Origin: Plasmodium coatneyi
Taxonomy: Eukaryota; Apicomplexa; Aconoidasida; Haemosporida; Plasmodiidae
Length of the DNA stretch: 64,000 nucleotides
Direction of reading: 5' to 3'
Assembly (NCBI RefSeq): GCF_001680005.1
Contig: NC_033557.1
Span: forward strand, 558,001 to 622,000
Made by a program: the position numbers and the translations under genes. Below, one piece after another: positions 10,656-22,049 of this stretch (the stretch's first letter is position 1; each line of letters opens with the position of its first letter). A model generated the notes under the pieces. That model ran no database searches and was not told the DNA's origin. It saw only the letters and a list, made by a program, of their open reading frames with translations.

Positions 10656-11621
10656 AGACAGACGCAGCGGCGTAACCGTCGTGTGCGAAACGTCCAGGGA
10701 GATTTTTTCCCCTAAACCTGCCCATTTGTTATTTCGGCGAATGGCCTCACACTGGTCTGTCTGTCGGTCGTTTGTTTGTCGTTGCTTATTTTTTTCGTTT
10801 TCTTTTTTTGTTTTTTTTTTCTTTTGTTCACCCAACTGTACAAAACGAAAGAGGAATGAACTCCCATTTTTCGCTTTCATCCCCGGCACGTGGCAACCAT
10901 GTAGCAGCGCAGCAGCATGGGTGTTTTTTTTTTAATTTTTTGAAAATGCCAAGGGGAATATACAAAAAGAGGGAGGGGTTTCCTTCGCCCCCTTGGCGTC
11001 CATTTTGGCGATGGCCCCGCTGCAGGTGGGAAGATGTAATTTTGCGAACATGTACCTGTAGATGTTTTTCCTCATAAAAAGTTCTAATCGACATTCCTAC
11101 GTTGTGAGGGTTGACCTTTTGTCAGATGACCGTTCAGTTGACTCGGAAAGGAGGTGCCTTTTTTTTCCTTTTCCCGCGTTTTTTTTTTTTTTTTTTTTTT
11201 TTTTCCTGTGCGGATTATTCTCCCCATGTAGGGCGGAGTCGCCCCGGTGGGGTATACTGCCACTTAGCGGCAACAACAACAGAAAAAAAAAATAAATAAA
11301 ATATAAAAATAATAATAATACGTATTTGGTATAGCATTGGCTAATGTACGGATTCTCCGCAAATGCCAAGTGGCTACTTGGTAAGTAAAAAAAAAAAAAA
11401 AAAAAACTACAACTAATTCATGCATCGGAGGAGGAATCGAAAAAGGGGGAGAAAAATTCACGTGGCAGATTTATCCAACCGGTGAGTGGGTCTGCGGATG
11501 TATGCAAGGGCGTCTTCGTTTTCTCACTTTTTAAGTGTTGCGTGGGGCAGCTCAAACGTGACAGGAAGGGAGACGGACGATTCTGGCGGCGTAGAAAATT
11601 TATCTAAGCAGAACAGGCACA
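10656..11621. other. Intergenic region rich in T and A runs
   Basis: About 1 kb with long T-rich tracts (10787-10826, 11157-11204) and A runs (11280-11310, 11388-11406). No gene seen. It should contain the promoter and 5' leader of BMS1. Confidence 0.5.
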
Positions 11622-14600
11622 ATGGATGACAAGCGGAAGCATCACAAGAAGAAGAAGGTGGGGAAGAAAGCCAAGAGGAAGAAAATAAGCAAAGGAGGAA
11701 AGCACGGCACAAAGAACAATGAAGTGAAGAAGTTCCATAAGGCATTCGCCTTCAGTGGAGGTATTCGAAGTGCCCACCGGAGGAAGCAACACCAATTCGA
11801 GTTAGAGGAAAAAAAGTTAAGGGTGCCAAGGAATTTTAAAGAATGCAGTAAAAGTAGCCCACTTATAGTGGCTATACAAGGTCCGAAAGGGGTTGGTAAA
11901 ACGACTCTTTTGAAAAGTCTTATTAAGCACTACGTTGGGGTGTCAATCAATGAAGTGCGAGGACCTATATCGATTATAACGAAGGCGTTGAAAAGGTACA
12001 CCTTCATAGAAGTAGATGACAACATTCTAAGCATGATAGATGTAGCGAAAGTTGCAGATTTGTGTCTGCTGGTTATCGATGGAAGCTACGGTCTTGAACT
12101 CGAGACCCTTGAATTTGTAAGTATATTGAATACCCATGGATTGCCAAAGGTTATAGGGGTAGTTACCCACTTGGACAAATTTAAGGACAGTAAGAGCATC
12201 CGGAAGAGGAAGAAAAAATTGAATAAAAGATTTAGTGAAGAGATGGTGGAGGGGGCAAAAATATTTTTCTTCAGTGGAATTCAAAGTGGCAGATACAACA
12301 AAACGGAGGTTCGAAATTTTTGTAAATTCGTTTCTTCGGTTAAGAGACCACAGATCTCGTGGAGGGAGCAACATGGGTACGTTTTGGGTCTTCGCTTAGA
12401 TGTGGATGAATTCGCAACGGAGGAGGAAGATACAGACAAGCGAATTGACTCCTTTCTCTCCAAGTGCGATGAGCAAATTTGCATCCACGTGGAGGGGTTC
12501 GTTTATGGGTCCAAAATTTTCAACAACCAAGTCATGCACATCCCTAACATTGGGGATGTCCCCGTCAGGGACATTCAAATCCTGCAGGATCCTTTTCTCA
12601 CGGATGAGCAGAAGAAGAACCCAAACGTCTATGCTCCTATGGCGGATGTTGGGAATGTGGCCTTCGACTTCGATAACATGTTTATACACATACCGAAGAG
12701 CAAGGTGAACTTCACCCCGGGGGAGGCGCTCCTTGGGGGGGACACAGAAAAATCGGATGGGGGAATACACAATGATATACCTGATGAGAGTGGTGAAGAA
12801 AGTGAAGAAGGAAGTAGCCCTAGGGGGGATGATCCTTCTGCCAATCGGGACGACGAAAGATACATGACGGAGGGCATACGCATGATTCGGGCACTGCAAA
12901 CGTCCAAGTATGCACTTTGCAACAACGCTGGTGCGGATGACGAGCCGCTACTCTTCGACGAGCAGGAGGATGTGCACCGAAGGAAGGCCCCCTCCAATGT
13001 GTTCATAAGCGAACGGCAAAAGAAGAAGAAGCAGGCAGAGAAGTACGTCAACGAGAAGGTGAAGGAGTATACGGAACTGGAGCCGATTCTGTTTGGAAAG
13101 AGGGATGCGGAGGACGATTACCACTATGCGGATGGGGTGACTCTTTCGGCCAGCGGGGGGGAAGACAGCAACCATGAAAAGGACAACAAAGAAGAGGATG
13201 CTAACTCCTCTGATGAAGACGAGGAAGAAGAAAGTGAAGATGATGATGACGATGACGACGAAGAAGAAGACGTCGAAGCAGACGAAGAGGAAGACGCTGA
13301 AATTGACGAAGAGGATGAGGAAGATGAAGGGGACGACCTGGATGGGAACTTCCCTAACAGAGGGGAGCACCAGCTAGCGCAGGAGCTGGCCTTCGACAAT
13401 AAGGCAAGCCTGGAAGCGTTCATTTATGACGCACGCTACATCCACAGGAAGAATAATCACCTGTATTTTAAGGGGGATATCCTGGTGTTGATGCGGCGGG
13501 AGGGGGACTACTTACACGGGGAAGAAGACTTTAATAGTATTCTCAGTATAGACTCTGTGAAGGAAGAGAAGGCACATCAACTATACAGCTACATGCATGA
13601 GGAGAACTACTTTCTAGACGAGGTGGACTCCTTCAAATGGATAACAGATGAGGTGTTCGTTTTTAACAACCTGACAGTTTCGCTGGGGGATGTGGCGGAT
13701 GAAGCTCTGGTGGAGCAGTTCTTCTCTCGGTACGGGAGTCTATACGAGGGTTGCTTTGGGTTGACAGAAGATGCAGGGAGTGGAGAAGAGGGGGACATAG
13801 TCAGTGGGGAGGAGGAAAACGAAGAGGGGGATGACAAAGTTGGGCAGGATGACGTCACCGATGGAGGGGACCCCCCTATGGTTGGCGAAGAGGAGGGGAA
13901 GGCCTCCCTGAAGAAGGCCAAGGCAGAACGGGAACAGCAGAAGGAAAGGTACCAAGAGACGGAGGGCATCGGTGTGTTAAGCAGCAACACATACGGCTCG
14001 TCAGTAAACATCGGTGAATACATAAAAGTGGTATTCAAAATAGAGAGGAAAAAATTAGCAGTAATGAAAAAGGGCATAATAATATGTGGAGGTTTACAAA
14101 CGTATGAGGAGAAGGAATCGATGATTCACTGCCGAGTGAAGAAACACCGGTGGTTTCCAAAAGTGTTAAGGTCCAACGATCCAATGATTATCTCGATAGG
14201 GTGGAGGAGATACCAGAGCATCCCCATTTATTCTATAAACGAAAGAAACAACGTCAGAATAAGATTTTTAAAGTATACAACAGAGCACATGCATTGTAAT
14301 TGCACCTTTTACGGACCAGTGGCAGGTGCGAATAATGGAATATTAGCCATTGCCAACTACAAGAAGGTGCCCTACTACCGCATCTGCCTAAACGGAGTAA
14401 CGTTAGAAACGAATGCAAATATAAAAATAATGAAAAAACTCAAACTGATTGGAGAGCCGTATAAAATTTTTAAAAACACAGCGTTTGTAAGGAATATGTT
14501 TAACTCCGACTTGGAGGTGAGCAAATTTATTAACTGTCCTGTGGTGACTCCAAGTGGGATCAAAGGGTTAATAAAAAGCAAGCTCACCGAGAACGGAAAC

Positions 14601-15146
14601 TGCAGATGTACCTTCGCAGATAAAATTCGAATCAGCGACATCGTCATTTTAAAGCTGTATGTAAATGTGAAGATTAAAAAATTTTTTACTTACGACGTGG
14701 AGAATAAACTGAGGTCCATAAATGAGCTGAGGTACATCTACAACATGTATGTTAACCACAAGAGCAACTACAGGAGTGTACCCTTTCGCCATTTCTACCA
14801 TTCGAAAATACACATTAATCCAAAGCTGCTGAAGGAACTTCCTTACAAATCCAAGCCAAAACTGTTCAGTAAAATGAGCAACGAGGAAGAGTCAAAAAAA
14901 CAAAAAGAGAAAAAAGACGACCAGATTAACTTCCGCGCATTGGAAAACCCCAAGTTAGCTTCTCGGTGGTACCAAATGCTGCACACCATTAAAAAAAATA
15001 TTGTTGACAAGAGAAGGGAAAAGGCAAAACTGTCCTACCATAACAAGATGAAGAAGGCCCTCATGGTGGAGGAAGCCAAACACACGGTCGTCAAGCAGCG
15101 CAAGAAGATGTCCTACCGCAAGGGCAAGGCACGTTCCCACGCGTGA
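11622..15146 (+). CDS. BMS1: Ribosome biogenesis GTPase BMS1/AARP2
   Basis: A single uninterrupted exon of 1174 residues, close to the length of yeast Bms1. Bms1 is a nucleolar GTPase that brings Rcl1 to pre-ribosomes and is needed for early 18S rRNA cleavage. The N-terminus is strongly basic (HHKKKKVGKKAKRKK) and is followed by the characteristic KAFAFSGG segment. The P-loop GPKGVGKTT lies at about residues 87-95, the PISI switch region follows, and THLDKF near residue 181 stands in the position of the G4 motif. A highly acidic D/E tract occupies about residues 527-573. The C-terminal domain (PYYRICLNGVTLETNANIKI, PSGIKGLIKSKL, FRALENPKLASRWYQM) matches the conserved BMS1/TSR1 C-terminal region. 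The protein ends in a lysine-rich tail. In P. falciparum the ortholog has been called AARP2. Confidence is high. Confidence 0.95.
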   Translation: MDDKRKHHKKKKVGKKAKRKKISKGGKHGTKNNEVKKFHKAFAFSGGIRSAHRRKQHQFELEEKKLRVPRNFKECSKSSPLIVAIQGPKGVGKTTLLKSLIKHYVGVSINEVRGPISIITKALKRYTFIEVDDNILSMIDVAKVADLCLLVIDGSYGLELETLEFVSILNTHGLPKVIGVVTHLDKFKDSKSIRKRKKKLNKRFSEEMVEGAKIFFFSGIQSGRYNKTEVRNFCKFVSSVKRPQISWREQHGYVLGLRLDVDEFATEEEDTDKRIDSFLSKCDEQICIHVEGFVYGSKIFNNQVMHIPNIGDVPVRDIQILQDPFLTDEQKKNPNVYAPMADVGNVAFDFDNMFIHIPKSKVNFTPGEALLGGDTEKSDGGIHNDIPDESGEESEEGSSPRGDDPSANRDDERYMTEGIRMIRALQTSKYALCNNAGADDEPLLFDEQEDVHRRKAPSNVFISERQKKKKQAEKYVNEKVKEYTELEPILFGKRDAEDDYHYADGVTLSASGGEDSNHEKDNKEEDANSSDEDEEEESEDDDDDDDEEEDVEADEEEDAEIDEEDEEDEGDDLDGNFPNRGEHQLAQELAFDNKASLEAFIYDARYIHRKNNHLYFKGDILVLMRREGDYLHGEEDFNSILSIDSVKEEKAHQLYSYMHEENYFLDEVDSFKWITDEVFVFNNLTVSLGDVADEALVEQFFSRYGSLYEGCFGLTEDAGSGEEGDIVSGEEENEEGDDKVGQDDVTDGGDPPMVGEEEGKASLKKAKAEREQQKERYQETEGIGVLSSNTYGSSVNIGEYIKVVFKIERKKLAVMKKGIIICGGLQTYEEKESMIHCRVKKHRWFPKVLRSNDPMIISIGWRRYQSIPIYSINERNNVRIRFLKYTTEHMHCNCTFYGPVAGANNGILAIANYKKVPYYRICLNGVTLETNANIKIMKKLKLIGEPYKIFKNTAFVRNMFNSDLEVSKFINCPVVTPSGIKGLIKSKLTENGNCRCTFADKIRISDIVILKLYVNVKIKKFFTYDVENKLRSINELRYIYNMYVNHKSNYRSVPFRHFYHSKIHINPKLLKELPYKSKPKLFSKMSNEEESKKQKEKKDDQINFRALENPKLASRWYQMLHTIKKNIVDKRREKAKLSYHNKMKKALMVEEAKHTVVKQRKKMSYRKGKARSHA

Positions 15147-16426
15147 AAAAAGGGAGTAGCGTTTTCGTGCAGACATGCCCAATTCGTTTGAACTGCTCCG
15201 CATTTTTACGCGCTACTTTTTTTTCCCATGTTTTTATTTTCCCATTTTTTCGTCCATGCGTGAACTTCGCGTGAACATCGCGTGAACATCGCGTGAACCG
15301 CACTGAACCGCGTCTGCGTTTGTAACACTTTTGGCACTGCCAGGTGGATCCTCCACCCCCTGTGGAAAGCACAACTTTTGCACAGTGGTAACGTGCGAGG
15401 AGGTGAAAGCACTAACTCAGTGCAGCTCCTTGGAGGGGCAAACTGGAATATGACCACACGTCAAGCAGACTACCTCCATACTGCAGTGGACATGGCACAT
15501 TCTTTTAGACCAAGGTGGATGTATCCCATCGGCGTGTATAGTTCTTCCCATCCACTGCCGACTGGCTGTCCCATGAGCAGCGAAATATGAAAAGGCTGTA
15601 TTTCTTTCCCCCGAATGGAACGGTAAAATGTACACGTCAACCGCGCAGCGCGCAAACGGAATTGACTTAACGAACAAATCCGCGCATATATCCCAAGGGG
15701 TTAAGCATGCATATGGTCCTGCATAATCGCACCCCCTGTGTTGTGTTGTGATGCAAAAAAAAAAAAAAAAAAAAAAAAAACGTTTCACGGGGAGAAACAG
15801 GTCATCCATTTCGGATAATTCACCGTAAGCATTTAGGCTAACTTTACACATCCCTGCCGAAAGGTGACATGCAAAAATTACGCTCCGTGAATTGAAAAAA
15901 CAAATGAACGCCCAAGCGTATGCACATGGAAAAAGGGAAGTTCTGCGGCGTAGTGACAAGTGAGTCGAATCTCATGCACAATTCCGAATTAAGCAGCAAT
16001 ACGAAATAGGAACCAGAGCGAATGATTAATTCCTTCGATAACACTATCCAAAGGCAGGTGAAAAAAGTGAATTTTTTTTTTTTTTTTTTTCTCCCCCTAG
16101 GAAAACTCTTTCCTTTGCGAAATTGTATGACCGTCCTTCAATTGCACACATTCACAAGGGGGGGAAAGGACACCATCGGCATATAAACACAACGCACACG
16201 CAGAGCATACAAAAAAAAAGCTCCTTCGTCTTGCACATGCCGTTGCCAAGTTTGCGCGCCTCTTTGTATGAACATGTGCGGCAAGAAGAACAAACATGTT
16301 GCGTAGCTATTATACCGCCGTATGTCGTGTAGCTATTGTTTGATTTCCTGCTGCCCATTCTATAAACACCTCGACGCAGTAGTCAGCCAACCCATCCTTC
16401 CCAATTGAGATCGCCGCATAGCCACC
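15147..16426. other. Intergenic region between BMS1 and Rab5c
   Basis: About 1.3 kb with no supported gene. It holds a small direct repeat of GCGTGAACATC (about three imperfect copies, 15258-15300), a 26-base A run at 15755-15780 and a T run at 16072-16090. It should contain the BMS1 3' end and the Rab5c promoter. Confidence 0.5.
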
Positions 16427-17701
16427 ATGGCACACTACCTATCCAATTTAAACAGCAGTGACAAATATGACGCGGGCCCAAACTACCACTCCAACAAGGT
16501 TTTCAATTCAAAGTTGGTTCTGTTAGGTACTGAACTGAACGTGTTTACTGTGTATGCTTACAGTGTGTGTGTGCAAGTGGTGGAGGGGCTGACTCAAGGA
16601 AACTCAACCACACCCCTTAAAAATACTCCTCACGAGTGGCACATAAACGAAAGACGAACCTTCCCCCTTTTTTTTTTTTCGCTCGCTTTCCCACGTCTGC
16701 AGGAGACACGTCGGTAGGGAAATCCTGCATCGTCGTGAGATTTGCCAAGAATGAATTTTATGAGTACCAGGAGTCGACCATTGGTGGTAAGTCCGGATAA
16801 GTCGCATTCTTCATGGGGTGGATTACCGAAGAAGCATGTTTTTTTTTTTACCTGAACGGGTCATACACTTTACATGTAACAAAGATGGAATGCACTTCGC
16901 TGTTTCCCTCTCCTCGTAACATTCATTCGACATGCCAACATGTTTCTTTCCCTTTGTTTCCCACGAAGCTGCCTTTATGACTCAACTGATCGACATAGGC
17001 GAGTGCACCATAAAGTTTGAAATTTGGGACACCGCAGGGTAAGGAAGGAAAAAACGAAAGGGAGAGATGACCCAAAGGGTGACAGAACTAATACACTTTT
17101 ACCACCCTTCACCCTCCCCTCCTAACAGGCAAGAAAGATACAGAAGCTTGGCCCCAATGTATTATCGGTAAGGCACACTTTACATGTAGCTGTGCATGCG
17201 TGGGGAAAAATATGTGCATCATTCTAATACCTTAACAACCCTTCCCCTTTTGTGTATGGTTAAACATATGCGCATTATGAGAATGTCCCAATTTGTGCCT
17301 CCCCATTTCGCTTTCAAACGTTTTAGGGGCGCGTCAGCAGCCGTTATCGTGTACGACATAACGAACAAGAAGTCGTTTGAAGGCGCCAAGGGCTGGATCC
17401 ACGAGCTGAAGTCAGTTCACTCCAATGACATCATCATAGGTGAGTGGGCCGCTAAGTGGTGCCTCTGCGCTATGCGTTAAATCACATTTTCCCTTTTTTT
17501 ACTTCATTCCTTGCTTTCACTCCCCCTTATCAACTCAGCCCTCGCCGGCAACAAAAAGGACTTGGAAAAAAACCGCGTGGTGGACAGAGAAGTAACCACG
17601 AAAAGAGCAAAACTCCCACTTTCGCGTGAAGGGTTCATGCAAAAGGAGCCGTTTGGGCCAAAAGTTTATGAACAAGTCAGGTGATGTACAACATTTTTCA
17701 G

Positions 17702-17732
<31 letters not shown>

Positions 17733-18153
17733 AGCTAGCTGAGTCTTTCGCCAACAGCAACAACATTCTGTTCATCGAGACGTCTGCTAAAACGGGACAG
17801 AACGTGAACGAGTTGTTTTTGAGGATAGGTAATTCGGAGAAAACGCAATTCGGCATTTGACCTTTACGTACCGATGTAAAAGAATACAGTTTGTGATTTT
17901 TTCTATGGCCTTCTCGACCTTTCGACAAATGTGTGCCCGCTGCCCACTTCCCCGCAGCTAAGAAGTTGCCCCTGCAGAAGGAGCAGGACAAGTTCTCGGG
18001 AATTCAGGTTTGGCCAGACGAGAGGAACATACGTGCATTATTGCGCTTTGCGCGGTTGCACTTGCATACGTGTGTACAGCTTAATCAGCCATTTGTGCCC
18101 CTTCCCCTTCACAGATTAACAACACCGAAGAAGCAAAGAAAAAGTGCTGCTAA
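16427..18153 (+). CDS. RAB5C: Small GTPase Rab5c, nine exons
   Basis: Predicted exons are 16427-16526, 16703-16786, 16969-17038, 17129-17167, 17327-17439, 17539-17591, 17735-17828, 17958-18007 and 18115-18153, giving 213 residues. Rab5-class GTPases control endocytic and vacuolar membrane traffic. All GTPase motifs are split across exons but intact: GDTSVGKS (P-loop, junction of exons 1/2), STIGAAF (switch I), WDTAGQE (switch II), NKKD (G4) and ETSAKTG (G5). The protein ends in KKKCC, a dicysteine geranylgeranylation signal. Exon 6 is ended at GAA|GTAACC because joining to LAESFANSN keeps the NKxD-to-SAK spacing equal to that of other Rab proteins. Reading on into exon 6 would add residues the family lacks. 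The subtype rests on the sequence and on the gene order I remember from P. falciparum. Confidence 0.92.
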
Positions 18154-19396
18154 CGGGAGCTCGAATGAACTTTCCCGCCAGTTTTGTTTGTTCCCTTCGC
18201 AGTTCCTTCCCCCAGTCCCGCGGCAGAAAAGAAAAAAAGAAAAAAAGTAAGAAAAGTCACACAGGATGATCTCATTCAAGCATCAAAAGTAACCGCCATT
18301 TGGCAGTTTTTTTTTATTTTTTCTCGCATGTGTATCTTCTGTAGGCGTCCCTTGGTGCAGTGCAGCGCCTATGCGTGATGCATTAGGGTAGAGTTATAGC
18401 CAATGTGCACGCAGGTGTACTTGCCGTGATGAACATAGAGGGATGGCGGGAAGAAACTTATATTTTTGAAGGCGCCTTTTTATTTTCAACTCTTACAATA
18501 ATTAATTTGGATTCCCCTCCATATTCTATTAAGTGATTTCTCCTTAATTTATGCTGCATCAACATCCTCCTCGCCTCCTGTAAACGCAGCACCTTTGCAC
18601 GACATTGTTTTGTTTCTTTATTTGTTCATTTGTTTATGTTAGCTTTTTGTTCATCTGCGCTGTTACGCACATATGTATGTGCGCTAGTATTTCTTCTTCT
18701 TTTTTTTTTTTTTTGTGTGTTTACTTTTTCACCATTATGGAGCAGTTTCCATTGCCCATAAAATAACGTCGACAAGTAGGGAACGCAAGCGTGCCTGTGT
18801 CCCTCTCCCCAAACCGATCATCTTTACAGTTTTGTTACCTTCTCGCTGCTGATTTGATTGAGCTGTGATTAGGCCACGCATCAGCATGAACAACAGCAGC
18901 AACGTCAACGTGAACATGGAAGGGTGTGTTTCTTCCTTTTGAAAGGGGTACAACACACCTTGTATGCCCGCTTCGCCTGCTTATCATTCAACTTGCGTCA
19001 CATTTGAAGGTCATTTTTTTTTTTTTTTTTTTTTTTTCTGTCCTCTTACCACTCTTCGTGATTGTTTTGTTTTGCCCCATTGTGTAATACCAAAATGATG
19101 GTTAAATAAAAAATACTGGAAGAGTAATGCGCCAAGTGTATAGAACCCACTACAAGTGAGGAGATCGCTGTCCGATGAAGAAGAACGTCCTACCAACTAA
19201 TTAAAAAATGAGACAACATTTTGTTTTCCAGACTGGTTAGGACTTGTCCCAGTGGCAATCATCCCCAGTGGAAGTGGCCATGTCGAGGAGTGAAAAATAA
19301 AAAGAATCGATTAAAGCGGCTTGTATGGCCTGACATTGTTTAGTTTTTCCTCCCTTTTGTTGGCCGCACGGTCTATGCGAATTGGCGCGTTAAAAA
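18154..19396. other. Intergenic region between Rab5c and IspD
   Basis: About 1.2 kb, A/T-rich in places, with T runs at 18700-18714 and 19015-19037. No gene was recognised. Short open frames on both strands have unconvincing composition. Confidence 0.5.
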
Positions 19397-21295
19397 ATGA
19401 AGGACGCCTCGTTCAGCGTTTGTCTGGTGACTCGCCTCCTTGCCCGCTTCTCCCCGTGGTGGATTTTAATTAACTATTTGCTTACCCTGCAAGGGTGCTT
19501 CCCCCACGTTGTGTGCAGGAAAGACGCACCAACATGTGCGAATGTTAGGAGGGTTCACCGTGTGAGGATATTTCATACTCATCCTGGAGGGGAAGTTGCC
19601 TCTTCCATGAACGACGTCAAAGGTAGTGTTCCGATATTCGCTACGAAACGGGGGAAGGCGAATGTCATGCAGTTTATTGTTACCAATTGGACGGGTACCA
19701 AACGGGGTCGTGCTTACAGAGTGCGTTTCTTTACACCTGATCGGGTGCAGGGAAATCTTTCTCAGAAGGGGGAAAACAAAAATGAGTACGATAAAAGGGG
19801 ACAATTGCACGCAACAGAGGAGGGCGAAAATATGAGCAGTGCTAGTGCAACCCCGCAGGAGAAGGAGAACCCCCACCTGTTGGAGACAATCACAAAGACA
19901 GACGACCACAATACACACGATACAAACAATACACACAATACAGATGAATACAGAAGATATGAGAAGTCGCTGAAAAAGAGAAACGTTCACGCCATTTTAC
20001 TCTGCGGAGGGATCGGAAAGAGAACAAAGTTGGCCAGTCCGAAGCAGTTCCTCATGTTGAACGATATCCCCCTCTTCCTCTATTCATTTAATCTGTTCGT
20101 AAAGTGTAATATGGTTAAGTCGATCAGTCTTGTGTGCGACCCGAATTATTTCCACGACGTTATAGGAAGCATTAACACATTTAACGCTTCTCTTTTACGG
20201 AGGAAGCATCAGAAGGGGTTCCTGCGTGAGGGTCATTCGAAGAATGTGCTGACCTCGTCGGATGTACAACCTGAGGGGGATACCATCCAAGCTATACAAT
20301 TTTTAAAAACGAATAAGTATATAATATACGACAATGAGAAGGGGAAATGCATCACCAATTTGGATGAGCTACTCAGTGATGTTATGGCAAAGAAGAGGCA
20401 ACACCTTGGGGGGGTGAACAAGGAAGCATGCAGAACCACAACTAATAGGAAATGTGTTCGTGGGAAGGTGATAAATAGTATTGACGAGGTGAAGCCAAGT
20501 GATATTGACTCGAATCGGTATAAACTTATACGGCTGCAGGGGGGCGGCCCAGAGAGGGTGGACTCCCTTTTGAATGGGCTTCGAGGGCTGGACTTGTCCT
20601 TGCAAAACGGGGAGTACATCTGCCAGTTGTTAAGGGGGCACGCCGCAGCGACAGATGCAAATCGTGTGCATGGTGGGCACCGCGCGCGTAATGCATACCT
20701 GTCACACATCCTGGTGCACGACGGGGCACGGCCCTTCCTGTCTGAGCTGGACTTCTTCAACCTGATTTACATGGCCACGATTGGGAAGAATACCATTTTG
20801 GGAACGCACGCCACGGATTCTGTTAAGCGGATAGGCAGTGAGGACCAAGGGGAAGATTGCCCCAGGGTGAAAACCAACGTGGATAGGGAATTCATATTTT
20901 TGGCGCATACTCCGCAGATATTTAGCAGCGAAGTGTTGCTACAAGTGTGTGCCAAGTTACCATTAACGGGAAGAGGGGAAGTCCAACAAAGCAGCATAAC
21001 CTTCACCGATACATCCTCCCTATTTCAACACTTTACAAAAAAAAAAATATTCGCTTTGCAGGCAAGGTTCCCAAACTTCAAAGTGACGACCCCGACAGAT
21101 GTCCTCCTTGCCATTATTCTTATGGGACACCTTTTTAAAAGTTCGCATGCCGACGTAGACATGCGGATGTTTAAACAGGCGTTTGTGAATTCTCCTTCGA
21201 GTTACATTCCTTCCAACCTGCTGAACGATCATTTTTTTTACGACTCCCTGGGGGGGAAGCAGCGAATCCTGTACAAACACTTTTACTACAAGTGA
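19397..21295 (+). CDS. ISPD: 2-C-methyl-D-erythritol 4-phosphate cytidylyltransferase (IspD), apicoplast
   Basis: Predicted single exon of 632 residues. IspD transfers CMP from CTP to MEP in the non-mevalonate isoprenoid pathway, which in Plasmodium runs in the apicoplast. The N-terminus (VTRLLARFSPWWILINYLLT) is hydrophobic and is followed by a basic, Ser/Thr-rich stretch, the pattern of a bipartite apicoplast leader. The catalytic domain starts at about residue 195: HAILLCGGIGKRTKLASPKQ carries the glycine-rich CTP-binding loop with its Arg and Lys. LVHDGARPF near residue 437, THATDSVKRI, HTPQIF and KVTTPTDVLLA near 565 are further family motifs. Bacterial IspD is about 230 residues. The extra length here comes from the leader and from low-complexity insertions, including a ThrHisAsnAsp-rich stretch (DDHNTHDTNNTHNTDEY) and a segment between the two halves of the nucleotide-binding fold. 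Identity is firm. Confidence 0.95.
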   Translation: MKDASFSVCLVTRLLARFSPWWILINYLLTLQGCFPHVVCRKDAPTCANVRRVHRVRIFHTHPGGEVASSMNDVKGSVPIFATKRGKANVMQFIVTNWTGTKRGRAYRVRFFTPDRVQGNLSQKGENKNEYDKRGQLHATEEGENMSSASATPQEKENPHLLETITKTDDHNTHDTNNTHNTDEYRRYEKSLKKRNVHAILLCGGIGKRTKLASPKQFLMLNDIPLFLYSFNLFVKCNMVKSISLVCDPNYFHDVIGSINTFNASLLRRKHQKGFLREGHSKNVLTSSDVQPEGDTIQAIQFLKTNKYIIYDNEKGKCITNLDELLSDVMAKKRQHLGGVNKEACRTTTNRKCVRGKVINSIDEVKPSDIDSNRYKLIRLQGGGPERVDSLLNGLRGLDLSLQNGEYICQLLRGHAAATDANRVHGGHRARNAYLSHILVHDGARPFLSELDFFNLIYMATIGKNTILGTHATDSVKRIGSEDQGEDCPRVKTNVDREFIFLAHTPQIFSSEVLLQVCAKLPLTGRGEVQQSSITFTDTSSLFQHFTKKKIFALQARFPNFKVTTPTDVLLAIILMGHLFKSSHADVDMRMFKQAFVNSPSSYIPSNLLNDHFFYDSLGGKQRILYKHFYYK

Positions 21296-22049
21296 GGCCG
21301 GTAGGCCAAGCGTGCAATACGAAAATGCCTTTGCAAGGGAGGCAGCTTTGTTAGGGTGTATATTGCGTGTGCCTTTGCGTTTGCTTCATTCTTTCACGGG
21401 GGGATCTCCCCAGACCATATTCCCCGTTAACCTTTTCATCTTTTTTTATTTTCATTCCCCCCTACTCCGTTTTGGTAATTCCGTATCGAACTTTTCTTTC
21501 CAGCGATTTGCACACCGTGGGCGAGCATATGTGTATGCACTTGCACGCGTTGGAAAAAAAAAAAAAAAAAAAAAATTATATATTTATTTTATTTTTTCGC
21601 TTTTCCGTAATAACTGCTCTGTTGAGTCCCCTTCGTGGAAATTTTTTCAATCTGACATAAAGACGTCTGGTCAATTTCTCCCATATTATGATCGTTCGCA
21701 TTCTTTCCCAATAAGGGAAGAGCATCCGTTTGGATTTCCCCATTTACGCTGAGCGCATTAGTGAAGGAAAAATTTAACCCAACTGAGTGCACACTTTTGC
21801 CAGTGTTCGCTACTCGGTTGCTTCCCAGTTGATCACGCCCCCCTTTTTTTGTTACTCCTCAAGGGGGTGGCGCTACTAAGAAGGAACGAAAAGGATTGCC
21901 CCCCGTCTACCCCTTTGGAGAATACCCCTCGTAAGGCGGAGGGCGCACTACGTGTAGCCATACATGCTATGCCTAAGTGTAACGATACTTAGTGTGGTTA
22001 TTCACCCAGCTTGCTGCTCCCCCTCCCATGTATACCCAGTCAGGCTAAA
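21296..22049. other. Intergenic region between IspD and centrin
   Basis: About 0.75 kb, with an A run at 21555-21575. No gene was recognised. It should hold the IspD 3' end and the centrin promoter. Confidence 0.5.

Noticed and set aside
17592..17700. Extension of Rab5c exon 6 beyond GAA|GTAACC
   Set aside because: The frame stays open but would insert residues between NKKD and ETSAK that other Rab proteins do not have; the shorter exon restores family spacing exactly.
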